Assembly: GCA_039199225.1 (NCBI GenBank)
Contig: JBCCSZ010000007.1
Location: forward strand, 1 to 51,236
Source: JBCCSZ01 sp039199225
Lineage (GTDB): Bacteria > Bacteroidota > Bacteroidia > Chitinophagales > Saprospiraceae
DNA: 51,236 bases
Reading direction: 5' to 3'
Both the position numbers and the translations under genes were made by a program. Numbering within the stretch: position 1 is the stretch's first letter; each line of letters opens with the position of its first letter. Below, one piece after another: positions 1-10,100 of this stretch. Under the pieces are notes generated by a model. That model made no database searches and was not told where the DNA came from. It saw nothing but the letters and a program-made list of their open reading frames with translations.

Positions 1-270
1 ATTTCTATAACAACCAATCAGAAAAAAGAAGAAATTGTAGGAGCTGTCTATCGCACTTTTTCCAATGATGGTGATGTCATAGATAATCGTTATAGACTCT
101 ATGATCCAGTCAATAATACTATCAAAATTTCTATTGCAGATCCAGAAAAAAATATTCTCAAAGGAGAAATTACTGCCACTTTTCTGGTTGATCCATATGA
201 TGTCGAAGATACGGATGTGGATACCATTCGAATAGAGAATGGTGTATTTGAAATTACATTGAGAAGTTGA
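1..270 (+). CDS. Lipoprotein paralogue, 3' end only (copy 1 of 3)
   Basis: The window opens inside this gene. Frame 1 is open from base 1 to a TGA at 268-270 and gives 89 residues. They align with the last half of the next two genes, sharing the GAVYRTFS-DGDVI block, the PEKNI/AEKNI-KGE segment and the ending ENGVFEITLR. The stop lies exactly 598 bp before the stop of copy 2. By analogy with the complete copies it is a cell-envelope lipoprotein. The family is not recognised and no enzyme motif is visible. The N-terminus lies outside the window, so its signal peptide cannot be checked. Confidence 0.75.
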   Translation: MSITTNQKKEEIVGAVYRTFSNDGDVIDNRYRLYDPVNNTIKISIADPEKNILKGEITATFLVDPYDVEDTDVDTIRIENGVFEITLRS

Positions 271-343
271 CAGGGAAGTCATTGCATCCTTGCTTGATCT
301 CAATAAAGATTTTAACCTTATCAGGATATAAAATAGTTGAATT

Positions 344-868
344 ATGAAAAGGTATTTGATTCTTTTATTTATTTCTCCTTTTTTTCTCAGCAGCTCCTGC
401 CAAAAAGATGATTTAGGAATCAGCCGAAGTATCAATGGCTTATTGAACGGGAATCAATGGCAGGCTGAAGGTAATTTTACGTACAATTTACCTCATAATA
501 TTGGCTTAGATATTAGGTTTGAAGTATACAGCAGCCAAGGAATACGAAGGGAAAAGCTGCTTCTGTATAAGGTACCTTTTGAGGTAGGCGTATATCCAAT
601 CTTAGTGACTACCAAACAAATAAATGAAGCTGTTACAGGGGCTGTTTATCGTACGTTTTCCCATGATGGTGACGTCATCAAAGATACTTATCGTCTTTAC
701 ACATCTGCTGATAATGCTATTAAAATTGCGGAAGTAGACGCTGAGAAAAATATCATCAAAGGAGAGGTCAATGCTACTTTTCTGGTTGACCCATATGATG
801 TCGAAGATACGGATGTGGATACTATTCGAATAGAGAATGGCATATTTGAAATTACATTGAGAGATTAA
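344..868 (+). CDS. Small lipoprotein of unknown function (copy 2 of 3)
   Basis: A 174-residue protein. Residues 1-19 form a lipoprotein signal peptide with a hydrophobic core followed by the lipobox LSSSC, so a lipidated mature N-terminus at Cys19 is expected. The mature part looks beta-rich, with alternating hydrophobic and polar segments and no transmembrane helix or catalytic motif. The block GAVYRTFSHDGDVIKDTYRL is identical in copy 3. The gene belongs to a tandem array whose unit is gene plus about 73-bp spacer, and the spacers of copies 2 and 3 are also nearly identical (both carry CTTGCTTGATCTCAATAAAG). Base composition is low in GC compared with the window: 21 of 60 bases at 481-540. 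Function is unknown; a surface antigen or binding lipoprotein would fit, but nothing proves it. Confidence 0.85.
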   Translation: MKRYLILLFISPFFLSSSCQKDDLGISRSINGLLNGNQWQAEGNFTYNLPHNIGLDIRFEVYSSQGIRREKLLLYKVPFEVGVYPILVTTKQINEAVTGAVYRTFSHDGDVIKDTYRLYTSADNAIKIAEVDAEKNIIKGEVNATFLVDPYDVEDTDVDTIRIENGIFEITLRD

Positions 869-941
869 TAAGAAGGATATTGCATGCTTGCTTGATCTCA
901 ATAAAGATTTCAACTTTATCAAGATAGAAAATAGTTGAATT

Positions 942-1466
942 ATGAAAAGATATTTAATATGCCTATTGCTTATCCCTCTTCTATTAAACAACTCCTGTCA
1001 GAAAGACGACTTGGGTATTAGCCATAAAATGCGCGGTTTACTGAATGCTCAAACCTGGGAAGCCGAAGGTGAGTTTACTTTTAATTTACCCCATGCTATT
1101 GGTATAGATTTAGGGTTTGCCAAATATAGTAGCAATGGAGAACTCAGAGAGAGGTTGATCGTATATAAAGTACCATTTGAAATAGGGGTTTATTCCATCA
1201 GAATGACCACAAGTCAAATAAATGAAGCTATTACAGGGGCTGTTTACCGTACGTTTTCCCATGATGGTGATGTTATCAAAGATACTTATCGTCTCCACAC
1301 ATCTGCTCATAACGTTATTAAAATTACAGAGGCAGATGCTGAGAAAAATATTGTTAAAGGTGAAGTTAACGCGACCTTTTTGGTTGATCCACTTGATAGG
1401 GACAATGTGAGTATTGATACGATCCAAATTGAAAATGGGTTATTTGAGATTACACTCAGGGATTAA
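942..1466 (+). CDS. Small lipoprotein of unknown function (copy 3 of 3)
   Basis: A 174-residue paralogue of the preceding gene, the same length to the residue. It has a signal peptide with a lipobox ending LLNNSC, again at Cys19, followed by QKDDLGIS as in copy 2. It differs from copy 2 mainly at residues 25-75 and near the C-terminus, where copies 1 and 2 have DVEDTDVD and this copy has DRDNVSID. Identity is therefore patchy: the middle and signal regions are conserved while the front of the mature protein and one C-terminal loop have diverged. The gene ends 27 bp before a promoter-proximal T9SS-exported gene. Role unknown. Confidence 0.85.
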   Translation: MKRYLICLLLIPLLLNNSCQKDDLGISHKMRGLLNAQTWEAEGEFTFNLPHAIGIDLGFAKYSSNGELRERLIVYKVPFEIGVYSIRMTTSQINEAITGAVYRTFSHDGDVIKDTYRLHTSAHNVIKITEADAEKNIVKGEVNATFLVDPLDRDNVSIDTIQIENGLFEITLRD

Positions 1467-1475
1467 ATACTTTTG
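1443..1475 (+). promoter_or_regulatory. Candidate Bacteroidota promoter for the frameshifted T9SS gene
   Basis: TTTG at 1443-1446, 21 bases, then TACTTTTG at 1468-1475, which fits the TANNTTTG -7 element. It overlaps the end of lipoprotein copy 3 and would start transcription about 20 bases before the ATG at 1503. The spacing is slightly longer than the usual 19. Confidence 0.45.
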
Positions 1476-1502
1476 TAATGGACTTTTTACAATTTGATTG
1501 CG

Positions 1503-3039
1503 ATGACAGTGTTTGGCATGCATAGGTCGAAAAAACGAATAAATGATACCTTACTAATCGTGTTGTTTATTGTCTGTTCAATTTTTTCGAATAAATCCTT
1601 TTCGCAAAACCATCAAAAGCAAAGCTTTCAAATACAGGATACTTCGCTCTATGCCCAAGATATAATACTGGTAGACGGTGATGTCTTTGTGTTGGCAAAT
1701 ATGAATAAATTTGAAGCAATTCCTCCAATTGAAGGAATGCTCAATACAGGGTCGGCGATTGTTAAATTGAATGAGGATTTAGACATTCAATGGAGTGCCA
1801 CTTATCAGACAGCAATTTCCCCCGGTAGTATATTGGATGGTGGAGCCAACGGAAGGATTAGTGCAGGTTCAATGCTACCCCTTTCACAAGAATCCATTTT
1901 ACTTCCTTATGATATATATTTTGGCGTAACAGCCTGCGATTCGTCAAGTACCCAAATAAGTCCAACCAATCGAATTGGATTAATGCAAATTGCGACTCAA
2001 AATGGTAGTATTGAAGCCAACGCTATTTTGGAGCAACCTCAGTTTTGTAATGCTCCAACTTTGGCAGGAAGTTTTTTTTAAAGACGATTCGACACCACAG
2101 CTTTTGCGGTTTTATACCAATGACAGGCGAGAGGAATTGATTCAGAGAAATGGGGATGGTCGATTGAATATAGTATTTACATCTGAAAATATGCCACTCT
2201 GGACACGTACTTATGATAAGGTACTTAGAGATGGAAACAATCTGTTTTTGCTTGGAGTCGGACTTGATAATCAATCTGTCGTAATTGCAAAATACTCGGA
2301 TCAATTGGTTCTTCAGGACGTATTTTCCATATCTGATTCTTATTTTATTGTTCCGACAAAACTCATTTTTTCAAGTGGGGGAGATAAACTGTTATTGTTG
2401 GCAGCATTTGAGGATCAAAGCTCGAGGATGTTAAAATCGCGCTTGATTGAAATGGATATAGAAGGGAATATATTTTGGTCCAAAAATGCTGAAAACTACT
2501 ATATTGATATTGTAGCAGTACCCGATAAAGGATATTTAGCTTTATCCCAACAAGATTCTGTTACAAAGGTAAGTTTATTGAATAACAGAGGTGAGCAGAT
2601 GGAGGCCAAAGAATACATCCATCAATATGACCAGGCCCGAAAAATCCAACTAGATGAGAGTTCTCTGGATTACTATATTTTAGGGGATTATCAAGTACTT
2701 GCGAACTTGGGGTGGGAGATGCCAAGGGAGGTTTACATTATTAAGGATCGTTTTGATATTACTTCGGTAGAAACTCTTTTTAGGCAAGATGATGGCATAA
2801 AAATATATCCTAACCCTGTAAGAGATTGGTTAACAGTAAGTGTAATAGGAAGTAGTTTATCTAATAATATGTTGCAAAAGAAAATTGTAATTAGAAGTGT
2901 CAATGGAAAGATCGTCTTTACAACGTATTCAGAAAGTAATTGGGTCAATTTAAACTTAGTAGATATTCCTTCGGGTATTTATTTTTTAAACATTCCATTC
3001 GGAGAAAATAGGCTCGTACGAAGAATGATAAAATATTGA
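1503..3039 (+). pseudogene. T9SS-exported protein interrupted by a frameshift in T8
   Basis: The first frame starts at ATG 1503 (an in-frame TTG at 1494 is less likely) with a signal peptide of about 30 residues. It runs to TAA 2079-2081 and ends LAGSFF. The second frame, open to 3039, continues as FFKDDSTPQLL. The switch lies in a run of eight T at 2072-2079; with seven T the two frames join into one protein of about 511 residues. The C-terminal ~75 residues are a T9SS type-A sorting domain (IYPNPVRDWLTVSV ... GIYFLNI ... end RRMIKY). The body has repeated hydrophobic strands with aromatic residues, like the delta-60/beta-propeller protein at 13.4-14.8 kb, but with no clear motif. As written the gene gives only a truncated protein without the sorting domain. 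Sequencing error, true decay, and a phase-variable or slippage-prone tract all remain possible. Confidence 0.75.
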
Positions 3040-3940
3040 TCAGAGCCCTGCCTCCTCCCAAAATACTCCAAATACATCTTGGTCGCATGCCCCAAACCAT
3101 GCTGTGCCACCTGCCTCAAGCAGTACATTCTCTTACCTCAAACCACCATTCATCTAGTTGTCGACCTGTTTTGGTCTTATGAGCCTTATCCTACCTTTAT
3201 GCACTCGGTTTGTTTCAGGAGTAGGCGCATAGCCAAAGGGAGGTACCAATAAATCAGGCTATAACAATGTGAAGACAAGGGGGCGAGCCTTTAGCCTACG
3301 AAATTTTTTCGTTAAGCCAGAAACACAGGTGGGGCCGGAGCATCGACGAGTGTTTTTACAAACTGCTGCAACCCAACCACCCATATTCCCCCCACAATGG
3401 CGCACACACCAATTGGCAGTTAATTAGCATAAGTGAAAAATAAATTACGCCAAATTAGATATTATGAAAAAAAAGAATAACCTTACACATATAAGTGTAT
3501 TACAAATCTACGGCTTAGGATAAATCAAACAGATCATTTTCTCAACAGTCAAGATTGTCTTGATGTAGCTAACCTATTTGGTCGGTCATCTGCACAGGGA
3601 TGGACCACAGGCTACAAGAAGACTGCAAAGGAAGTATTGTAAAGCTATTGCCCGCTCCAAAACATTTACGATTGTTACAAAACGTTCTTTCATCTCACGC
3701 CCCAGCTTTTGCTGCTTGGCAAGGCAGGTTTCTGGTCTGGTAGCTTTTAGCGGTGGACTTTAGGGGGTGTTTTACCCAAAAAAGAGCGTAGTTGTTTACC
3801 TAAATCTTGAATTTGGAGGGGCATCATGGTCTTGAATACCATGAATGGCTCAGCTTGATGTACTGTGCTTGCTCTTATCTGTCAAATGATCTGCTTTGTG
3901 TGACGAATCACTTATTTTTTTCCTTATTAAATGATAAATC
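3040..3940 (+). other. Non-coding stretch, no gene supported
   Basis: About 900 bp with stops in all frames. The open frames present are short, lack a convincing start context, and do not resemble a family I know. An inverted repeat TCATGGT/ACCATGA lies near 3823-3844. The region may be the remains of decayed genes, but I could not recognise a transposase or other source. The last 40 bases before 3941 are AT-rich and probably hold the start signals for the metalloprotease. Confidence 0.6.
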
Positions 3941-5737
3941 ATGAAAAAAGCCGTAGCAATTGCTATTCTGTTGATTGGTCTTTTTGCCTACTCAAAGCAG
4001 GCGGTCGCCCAAGAAAGTACCCATTTCATTGAGGTGCAATCTGAAGCATCCCTGACTTTTACGGAAGAACAACAGACCATTATCAACAACCTTACTGCCA
4101 TCCCGGAGGTGGATGGCCACTATTTTGCGGAAATAGGAAATCTGATGGACTTTCAGGACAGTGGACGAATTGTCATCAATTTTTCCAATCAATCCGAGCG
4201 GTCTTATTTGACATTGCCCATGTGGGTCGATTTTCAGGATGCCTCCAACTATACCTGGATGGGCAACACTTCGGACAATGGGTTTGGCGCAGTCTTGCAC
4301 AAAGACGGAGATGGTTACTCTGGATTTATGCATGAAACGGGGGACGTATCCAAATTTACGCGCATTGTAGCCCTCAGCGGTACACTTTCTATTTTTGTAG
4401 AATTTGACCTTGCCAATCCAGCAGATTCTGTTTATCCATCCTTCGAGGAAAGTGAAGTTTCTGCTGATAGTTTTGCATGTGGCCAACCTTGTCCTGGAAG
4501 CCTTCACATTTTATTTCTGTTGACACCTGATGCAGAAGACCACATCATCAGCAATGGAGGTACCCAAAAGCAGTTGAATGATTTGGTCAATGAGTTGAGA
4601 TATACTTGGCGCAATAGTGAGATCCATCACAATGTAACTTATGATTGGGATTTTTTTGATTGGAATAGGTATTCCTTTAGCAATTGTGAAGTGGATGCAG
4701 ATAGCCTATCTACCAACCCGGTTGTTGGCAATCTGAGGGATGCTTACAATGCAGATATTGTCATCTTAATACCGGGGCCGGACGTTATGTGGTTTGATGG
4801 GTTTGCCTGTGCAGCGGACATTGGTCCCAGTGAGGACCAAGCATTTATCATTTTTCCAATCAACCAGACTATTCTGCCCAATTACACCTTCTCCCATGAA
4901 ATTGGCCACTTATATGGTGTGCAACATACTCCTGCTGGGTCAGGTGATATTGGTGACTGTGCATTTGCCAATGTCTTTCGTGCGGACGATAATAATTTTT
5001 ACGCTACCGTTATGTCAACAACAAATATAGACGATCGGATACCATATTTTTCTGATCCTGATATTTTCTACCGCGGTGCTCCCACTGGTATACTCCCTTC
5101 TTCCTCTGTAAGCAAAGGTGCCATGAATGCTCATGCGATTCGAGCGAGAGGCTGTATCGTCGGGGCCTTTAGGGTGGGTAATCGGACCAATGCTTTTTTT
5201 GATATTGAAAAAGACCGATCCACTTGTCAATTAGAGTTGACGGCAAATGTTCTACCCAACAATGCAAATTATACCTATGAATGGTATTGGAGTTTTGATG
5301 GCTTTTTCTCTGCTAATTATCCGGGGCAGTATTTGGGCGCAGGGGCAACAGCCAGCTTTGATGATCCGACACTATCGCGCTGCAAGCGCTACTTTATCCA
5401 ACTTGTTGTGAAGCTAAACGGAGTTGTGGTTGCCAAAACATCCAAAAGTACAGTCGGAGGCATCTGTGACACTAGCCAATTGGACTGCAGTAGGGCCAAC
5501 TTGGCCAGTAGTAAAACAATTCAGGTGCCAATCAATAACTTAAATAACAATGCGTTTCCTGTTGATTTGATCAATATATACGACATCAATGGCAGGTTGA
5601 TTAAAACCATAACAAAAGAATACGATTTTCCTACTTCGTCGATTATGTATGGGGAAGGACTAAATCCAGGTATGTACTTCATCCAGCGGCAAGGAGAACA
5701 AGGAGACATCCGTGTAGATAAACTCATTGTGTTGTAG
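3941..5737 (+). CDS. Secreted metzincin-type zinc metalloprotease with T9SS sorting domain
   Basis: A 598-residue protein. Residues 1-23 are a Sec signal peptide (hydrophobic core, then QAVAQ). The catalytic domain spans about residues 180-390 and carries the full metzincin zinc motif HEIGHLYGVQH, with ligands His319, His323 and His329 and catalytic Glu320. A Met-turn candidate is Met358 in ATVMSTT. This combination is typical of reprolysin-like (M12B-like) peptidases. Cysteines around the active site (CGQPC, DCAF, GCIVGAF) probably form disulphides. After about residue 420 comes a beta-sandwich-like region, and the last ~75 residues form a T9SS type-A sorting domain (NIYDINGRLIKT ... GMYFIQR ... 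KLIVL). The enzyme should cross the inner membrane by Sec, be exported by T9SS and be surface-bound or released. Its substrate is unknown; degradation of external protein is the likely job. Two terminators follow. Confidence 0.9.
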   Translation: MKKAVAIAILLIGLFAYSKQAVAQESTHFIEVQSEASLTFTEEQQTIINNLTAIPEVDGHYFAEIGNLMDFQDSGRIVINFSNQSERSYLTLPMWVDFQDASNYTWMGNTSDNGFGAVLHKDGDGYSGFMHETGDVSKFTRIVALSGTLSIFVEFDLANPADSVYPSFEESEVSADSFACGQPCPGSLHILFLLTPDAEDHIISNGGTQKQLNDLVNELRYTWRNSEIHHNVTYDWDFFDWNRYSFSNCEVDADSLSTNPVVGNLRDAYNADIVILIPGPDVMWFDGFACAADIGPSEDQAFIIFPINQTILPNYTFSHEIGHLYGVQHTPAGSGDIGDCAFANVFRADDNNFYATVMSTTNIDDRIPYFSDPDIFYRGAPTGILPSSSVSKGAMNAHAIRARGCIVGAFRVGNRTNAFFDIEKDRSTCQLELTANVLPNNANYTYEWYWSFDGFFSANYPGQYLGAGATASFDDPTLSRCKRYFIQLVVKLNGVVVAKTSKSTVGGICDTSQLDCSRANLASSKTIQVPINNLNNNAFPVDLINIYDINGRLIKTITKEYDFPTSSIMYGEGLNPGMYFIQRQGEQGDIRVDKLIVL

Positions 5738-5772
5738 GAACGCAACGCCTTGACTTTACACACTTTTAAGGA

Positions 5773-5797
5773 CCTTCCCGTTGTGGAAGGCTTTTTT
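5773..5797 (+). terminator. Intrinsic terminator of the metalloprotease gene
   Basis: Stem CCTTCC (5773-5778) / GGAAGG (5785-5790), six-base loop, then C and a run of six T. It lies 36 bp after the stop codon. Confidence 0.75.
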
Positions 5798-5943
5798 GGG
5801 TCGTTAATAAAATCTCTGTGCATCGGTCTAATTCCGTCGGCAGCTACTTTTGTCTAAGCACTTACCTTGCTTTTCGTTAATGGCCACACTATACAACGCG
5901 CTAAAGAGACGCATGTGAAAAAGTATGGCCGTATCAGCCGATT

Positions 5944-5982
5944 AAAAAAGTCATCAGCTCCTCGGGTTTGATGACTTTTTTT
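5944..5982. terminator. Second, bidirectional intrinsic terminator
   Basis: Eight-bp perfect stem AGTCATCA (5949-5956) / TGATGACT (5969-5976). It is flanked by a run of A on the left and T on the right, so it can act on either strand. It backs up the terminator 150 bp upstream. Confidence 0.7.
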
Positions 5983-6555
5983 GTATGAATGATTCAATAA
6001 TGGAGGTCATATGAGTATTTTGTATGGGCAAGTGAGCTTTAGAAGTCCATCTTGGCTAATTAAGACTAAAATTGACATTTCATTCTCTTTCTTTTCAGTT
6101 TGAATGTTGTACTTTTGAAGTAATTAAGAAATCATGGTTTTCGTTTTATTTTAAAACCTGCTTAATTTTTTGCTGAAATAATTTTCAGTTTTTTCTGCCC
6201 GATATAAAATTCTACATACGCTTTCGATACTTGAACACTTATAGTAGTGCTGTATTTACACGGTAGTACTCACCACCTTGTGTTCCACTTATTAAACCTT
6301 AATGTATTAGATGATACCAACATACTGTCTTTGACTTATTGTCAACAGATGGTCTGACAGCTCTATGTCTGCTCACTGGGTATAACTTGTCAACCGTCAA
6401 GTGGCAGAGGGTAATTTTTATGCCTTGATGAAATGGATGCTTCCATTTTATCTGTGGCGGAGCTTTACCTACTTCAATCCTTTCTGCTGGGTGCTAGCGC
6501 ACTCAAGCGGCCAGAGCTTTTATTGGATTTTTTTACTGTCTAAAATATCAAATGC
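5983..6555 (+). other. Upstream region of the YD/RHS pair, no gene
   Basis: About 570 bp with no supportable gene. A TACTTTTG element at 6110-6117 fits the -7 consensus, but no good -33 TTG sits 17-21 bases before it; if used, it would give a leader of over 400 bases. Small inverted repeats occur (TTGAC TTATT GTCAA near 6340; ACTTG/CAAGT near 6385-6402). The region probably carries regulation for the following genes. Confidence 0.5.
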
Positions 6556-7143
6556 ATGAGAAAGTTTATCTTATTTTTTTTCCTAATTAGCTGCTCTGCA
6601 TTGTCGGCACAACTTACGCCCATAAATAGCTGTGGGATTAGTTTTGACTATGACAATGCAGGCAATCGCGTCAAGCGATACATTTGCTTGGAAAACCGCC
6701 CGATGCGCTACACAGATGCGACAGCGGACGAGCAAGCGACCCAACGCTTGGACCTGCAAGCAACAATGGCGGAGGAAGACATCGAAAAGGAAATCCTACA
6801 GTTGGAGGCCCTCCTGAGTCAACCCGGTGCATTGGATTTGCAATCCTCCGACCAGCCCAAGGAACAGCCGATCGCGCTGACCAACCAAAACTTTTCCGAT
6901 CTGTCGGCCATGCTTGTTTTTCCCAATCCAACCATGAACAGCTTTTCCATCTCGGGAGACCGTATCGATCCGACCTCTACTCTGAGCATCGTCAGTATGA
7001 GTGGGCAAGTGGTCTTGCAACGGCTGATTGGCGACGGTAGAGACATTGACGTGTCTTCGCTACCAGTGGGCGCCTACATGGTCACCTTGGTTGACAAAGA
7101 GGAGCGTCGGGTCAGTATGCTCATCAAATCCGATCAACCCTAA
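6556..7143 (+). CDS. Exported mini-protein with a single YD motif and a T9SS sorting domain
   Basis: A 195-residue protein. Residues 1-18 form a signal peptide (FFFLISCSALSAQ). Directly after the mature start is FDYDNAGNRVKRYI at about residues 29-42, a canonical YD/RHS repeat unit present only once. Residues 50-100 are acidic and charged and probably helical. Residues ~118-195 are a T9SS type-A sorting domain (VFPNPTMNSFSISG ... LPVGAYMVTL ... basic end). It lies 53 bp before the giant RHS gene in the same direction, which suggests co-transcription. The RHS protein itself lacks a sorting domain. Whether this protein is an accessory or anchor for it is inference. It could also be the surviving end of a larger RHS-type protein, but the intact signal peptide and sorting domain argue for a functional small gene. 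Confidence 0.8.
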   Translation: MRKFILFFFLISCSALSAQLTPINSCGISFDYDNAGNRVKRYICLENRPMRYTDATADEQATQRLDLQATMAEEDIEKEILQLEALLSQPGALDLQSSDQPKEQPIALTNQNFSDLSAMLVFPNPTMNSFSISGDRIDPTSTLSIVSMSGQVVLQRLIGDGRDIDVSSLPVGAYMVTLVDKEERRVSMLIKSDQP

Positions 7144-7196
7144 CACGCCTAATTGATTCTACATAGCTAGCCTAACGAATTTTCATTTCACCAAAA

Positions 7197-10100
7197 ATGC
7201 TATTAAAAGTTATGAGTTTATTTTTTAGAAATTGTTTAGCACTTGGCTTATTTGTATGCTGTTATTGTCTTTTGGGACAGATGCTGCAAGCGCAAAATGT
7301 TAGTTATGTTCCCCTCAATACTTATCCAGATATTGCCAATAAACCAATTAATACAGCCTTATCAGTTGGAGCAATTCCCGCTGAGGCATCTACCGGCGCT
7401 ACCGGAGGTTTTTCCTACAGCATACCCATCGCCGTGCCGCCAGGTACCAATGAGATCGTTCCCGATTTAGCGATAGAATACAATTCCTACACGGGGGATG
7501 GCATCCTTGGAAAAGGTTGGAACCTTTCTGGTTTATCTGTCATCACCCGTGGCAATCACAATATTTATTTTGATGGTAAAGCCGATCCTGTCAAGCTCAA
7601 GTCTTCCGACCGATTTTATTTGGATGGCATGCGCCTGACCTTGCGGGGAGGTTCATACGGTAGCAATGGCGCCACCTACCGTAAGGAGGCAGATGATTTT
7701 TCTGTTATTACCTCTTATGGAAGTACCGGCAATGGACCCCTGCGCTTCGAATTGCAAACCAAAGAGGGGGCTATTTTGGAATATGGCGGAACGAACAGCT
7801 CGCGATTTGAAACCAATGATGGGGAAGATATACTGTATTGGAAGCTCAGTAAAATCCGCTATCCCGATGGCAACTACATCGAGTTCAACTATATTGATTC
7901 GTACCGTCATCATCGAATCAGCGAAATCAGATACACGGGTAACTCCTTTACAGGACAAGCCCCCTATAACCGCATCCTATTTTACTACAAGGTCAGAACA
8001 GATCAGAATACCGTTTACGAGGGAGGTTCAAGCATGGTAGACCGCTACCTGCTGGATCGCATTGCTGTACGGGCAGAAAGCAAAACTTTTAAAAATTACG
8101 ATTTCCGTTACAGCTTTAATGGCTACAACTCTTTGCTCAATTCTGTAAAAGAATCAGGAGAGGGTGGCATTTCCATGAATACGACCATTTTTAAATATGG
8201 TCTTTCTACCGTTGATCTGACCGATGAAAGACTGAACACCTTTCAAAATCAAAATGTAGATTTCTTCTCTGGTGATTTTGATGGAGATGGATATACCGAT
8301 ATCCTTGCCGCCCCCATTACCTATAGTGGTCGCAACAAATTCAACTCGGCCTTGAAGGTGTACAAGCGAACTGCCAACAACACCAATTATTCCCTGACCT
8401 ACAGTCGGAACCTACCTGTTGAAACTTCTGTATACTACGGTTCTACCTTTTCCAACTTTAGCAACTTGAGTACAGATGATTTCAATGGCGATGGTCGCGA
8501 CGACATTATGACCATGCAACTGACTGTTCCCTCGACCTTAAACCTTCAAAGATTGCGCAGCCTCACGATGTACACAAGTACGGGCAACTCCTTCACTACC
8601 TCTACACCCAACTTGCCAGGACTCTTAAACTACATCGATCGGTCTTTGAAGTTTTACTATTCAGGTGATTTCAATGGCGATGGCAAGACGGATTACATTT
8701 TGTTCCTGAGCCAAGGTAGTGGCTACATCGGATATATGACCCTGGGGGGAACCAACATCAAAAATGTGCAAGTCTCAGGCTTGGGAACAGGGAGCTATCC
8801 GGCCAATAGTTGGGTAGCAGCTGATGACATCAAGGTGTTGGACGTAGATGGTGATGGAAAGATGGAATTGATGAAGGTCACTGGCGGCAATTCAAGCATC
8901 TACAGATTTATCCAATTTGGCAACAGCATTCGCGCCGAGGGTATATCTACCATTGCGCCCTCTGGAGACGATAGAATGTACTTTGGCGATTTCAATGGCG
9001 ATCGCAAAACAGATATTTTGCTGCGCACCAGCAAGACCGACAACAGCAGTGCATGGTACAAATATACCAGCACCGGGAGAGGTGGCTACATCGGTCAGCT
9101 ATTTTCTTTCAACAGAAGACCCAACCTACGCAACAGAAGCGATGACGACAAATTGGAACTCGGAGATTTCAACGGCGATGGCAAAACAGATATAATGCAT
9201 GGCTGGAACAATGGTGGTGGTTCATCACTGGGCATCTACTACAGTACGGGGAATTCATTTACTTATGAGACAGAATACTTTGGTGGCCAGCTGGGGTCCA
9301 TCCCGCTGATTCAAAATGACCTCAACGGGGATGGGCGAACCGACTTCATCATCAATCGCTCCGGCACTTCTCTGTCACCCACCGTGCTGTACATCAAGAG
9401 AAATGGAAAGGAATCTCTGCTGCACCATATTGCAGATGGGCATGGTAAGCAGATCAATATCACTTATCGCCGCATGACACAGACCTTTAATTTCTACAGC
9501 CGATCATCCAGTACCAGCTATCCTCGAAATACGGTAACAGCTCCCATCTATCTGACACAGAAAATGGAGGAAGCTGATGGCAATGGTGGCTTTTTTACCA
9601 AGACTTACAAATACGAGGATGCCTATGTACATCGGGGCGGAAAAGGATTTATGGGATTTCGGGAGTTCCATGTCATCGACTCGGACAACAACCTGCGAAC
9701 AGAGTCCGAGTATTTCAATCCAAATAACATTTACTTGATGACCATCAATCGCGTCAAAAGATATGTCAACTCAACGAACTATCTGTTTGAGCAAACCGCC
9801 TACAATCAAGCATTCATATCGCGGCCAGGCAAGAGTTATTGGCTGCGTACCAATAACATGACGGAGAACAAATATCTGGAGACTCAGACCAGAAATACAA
9901 CTTATACTTATGACGATTATGGCAATGTGACTACAAAGGTTGAAGCCAATGGCGTAGAAAATATTACGACCTCAACTTCCTATGGCCGCTACGCTGGTCC
10001 CGTCCCCAATCGACCTACCGGGGTGAGCGTTTCCCGCTATCGAATTGGCTATCAGGGATACAATACTAGGACCTTGTTTACCTACAACAGCAAGGGACAG

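Larger units (their letters stand above)
1..1466 (+). repeat. Tandem triplication, period exactly 598 bp
   Basis: The three stop codons end at 270, 868 and 1466, and the two visible start codons are at 344 and 942, so every copy is offset by 598 bp. The spacers before copies 2 and 3 match for most of their length, including the last 12 bases before the ATG (ATAGTTGAATTA). The array may continue leftwards out of the window. Because no indels have accumulated between units, the duplications look young or kept uniform by gene conversion. Confidence 0.85.

Noticed and set aside
3578..3763. 61-codon frame in the 3.0-3.9 kb gap
   Set aside because: It does not look like a known protein, has no start context and lies among decayed sequence.
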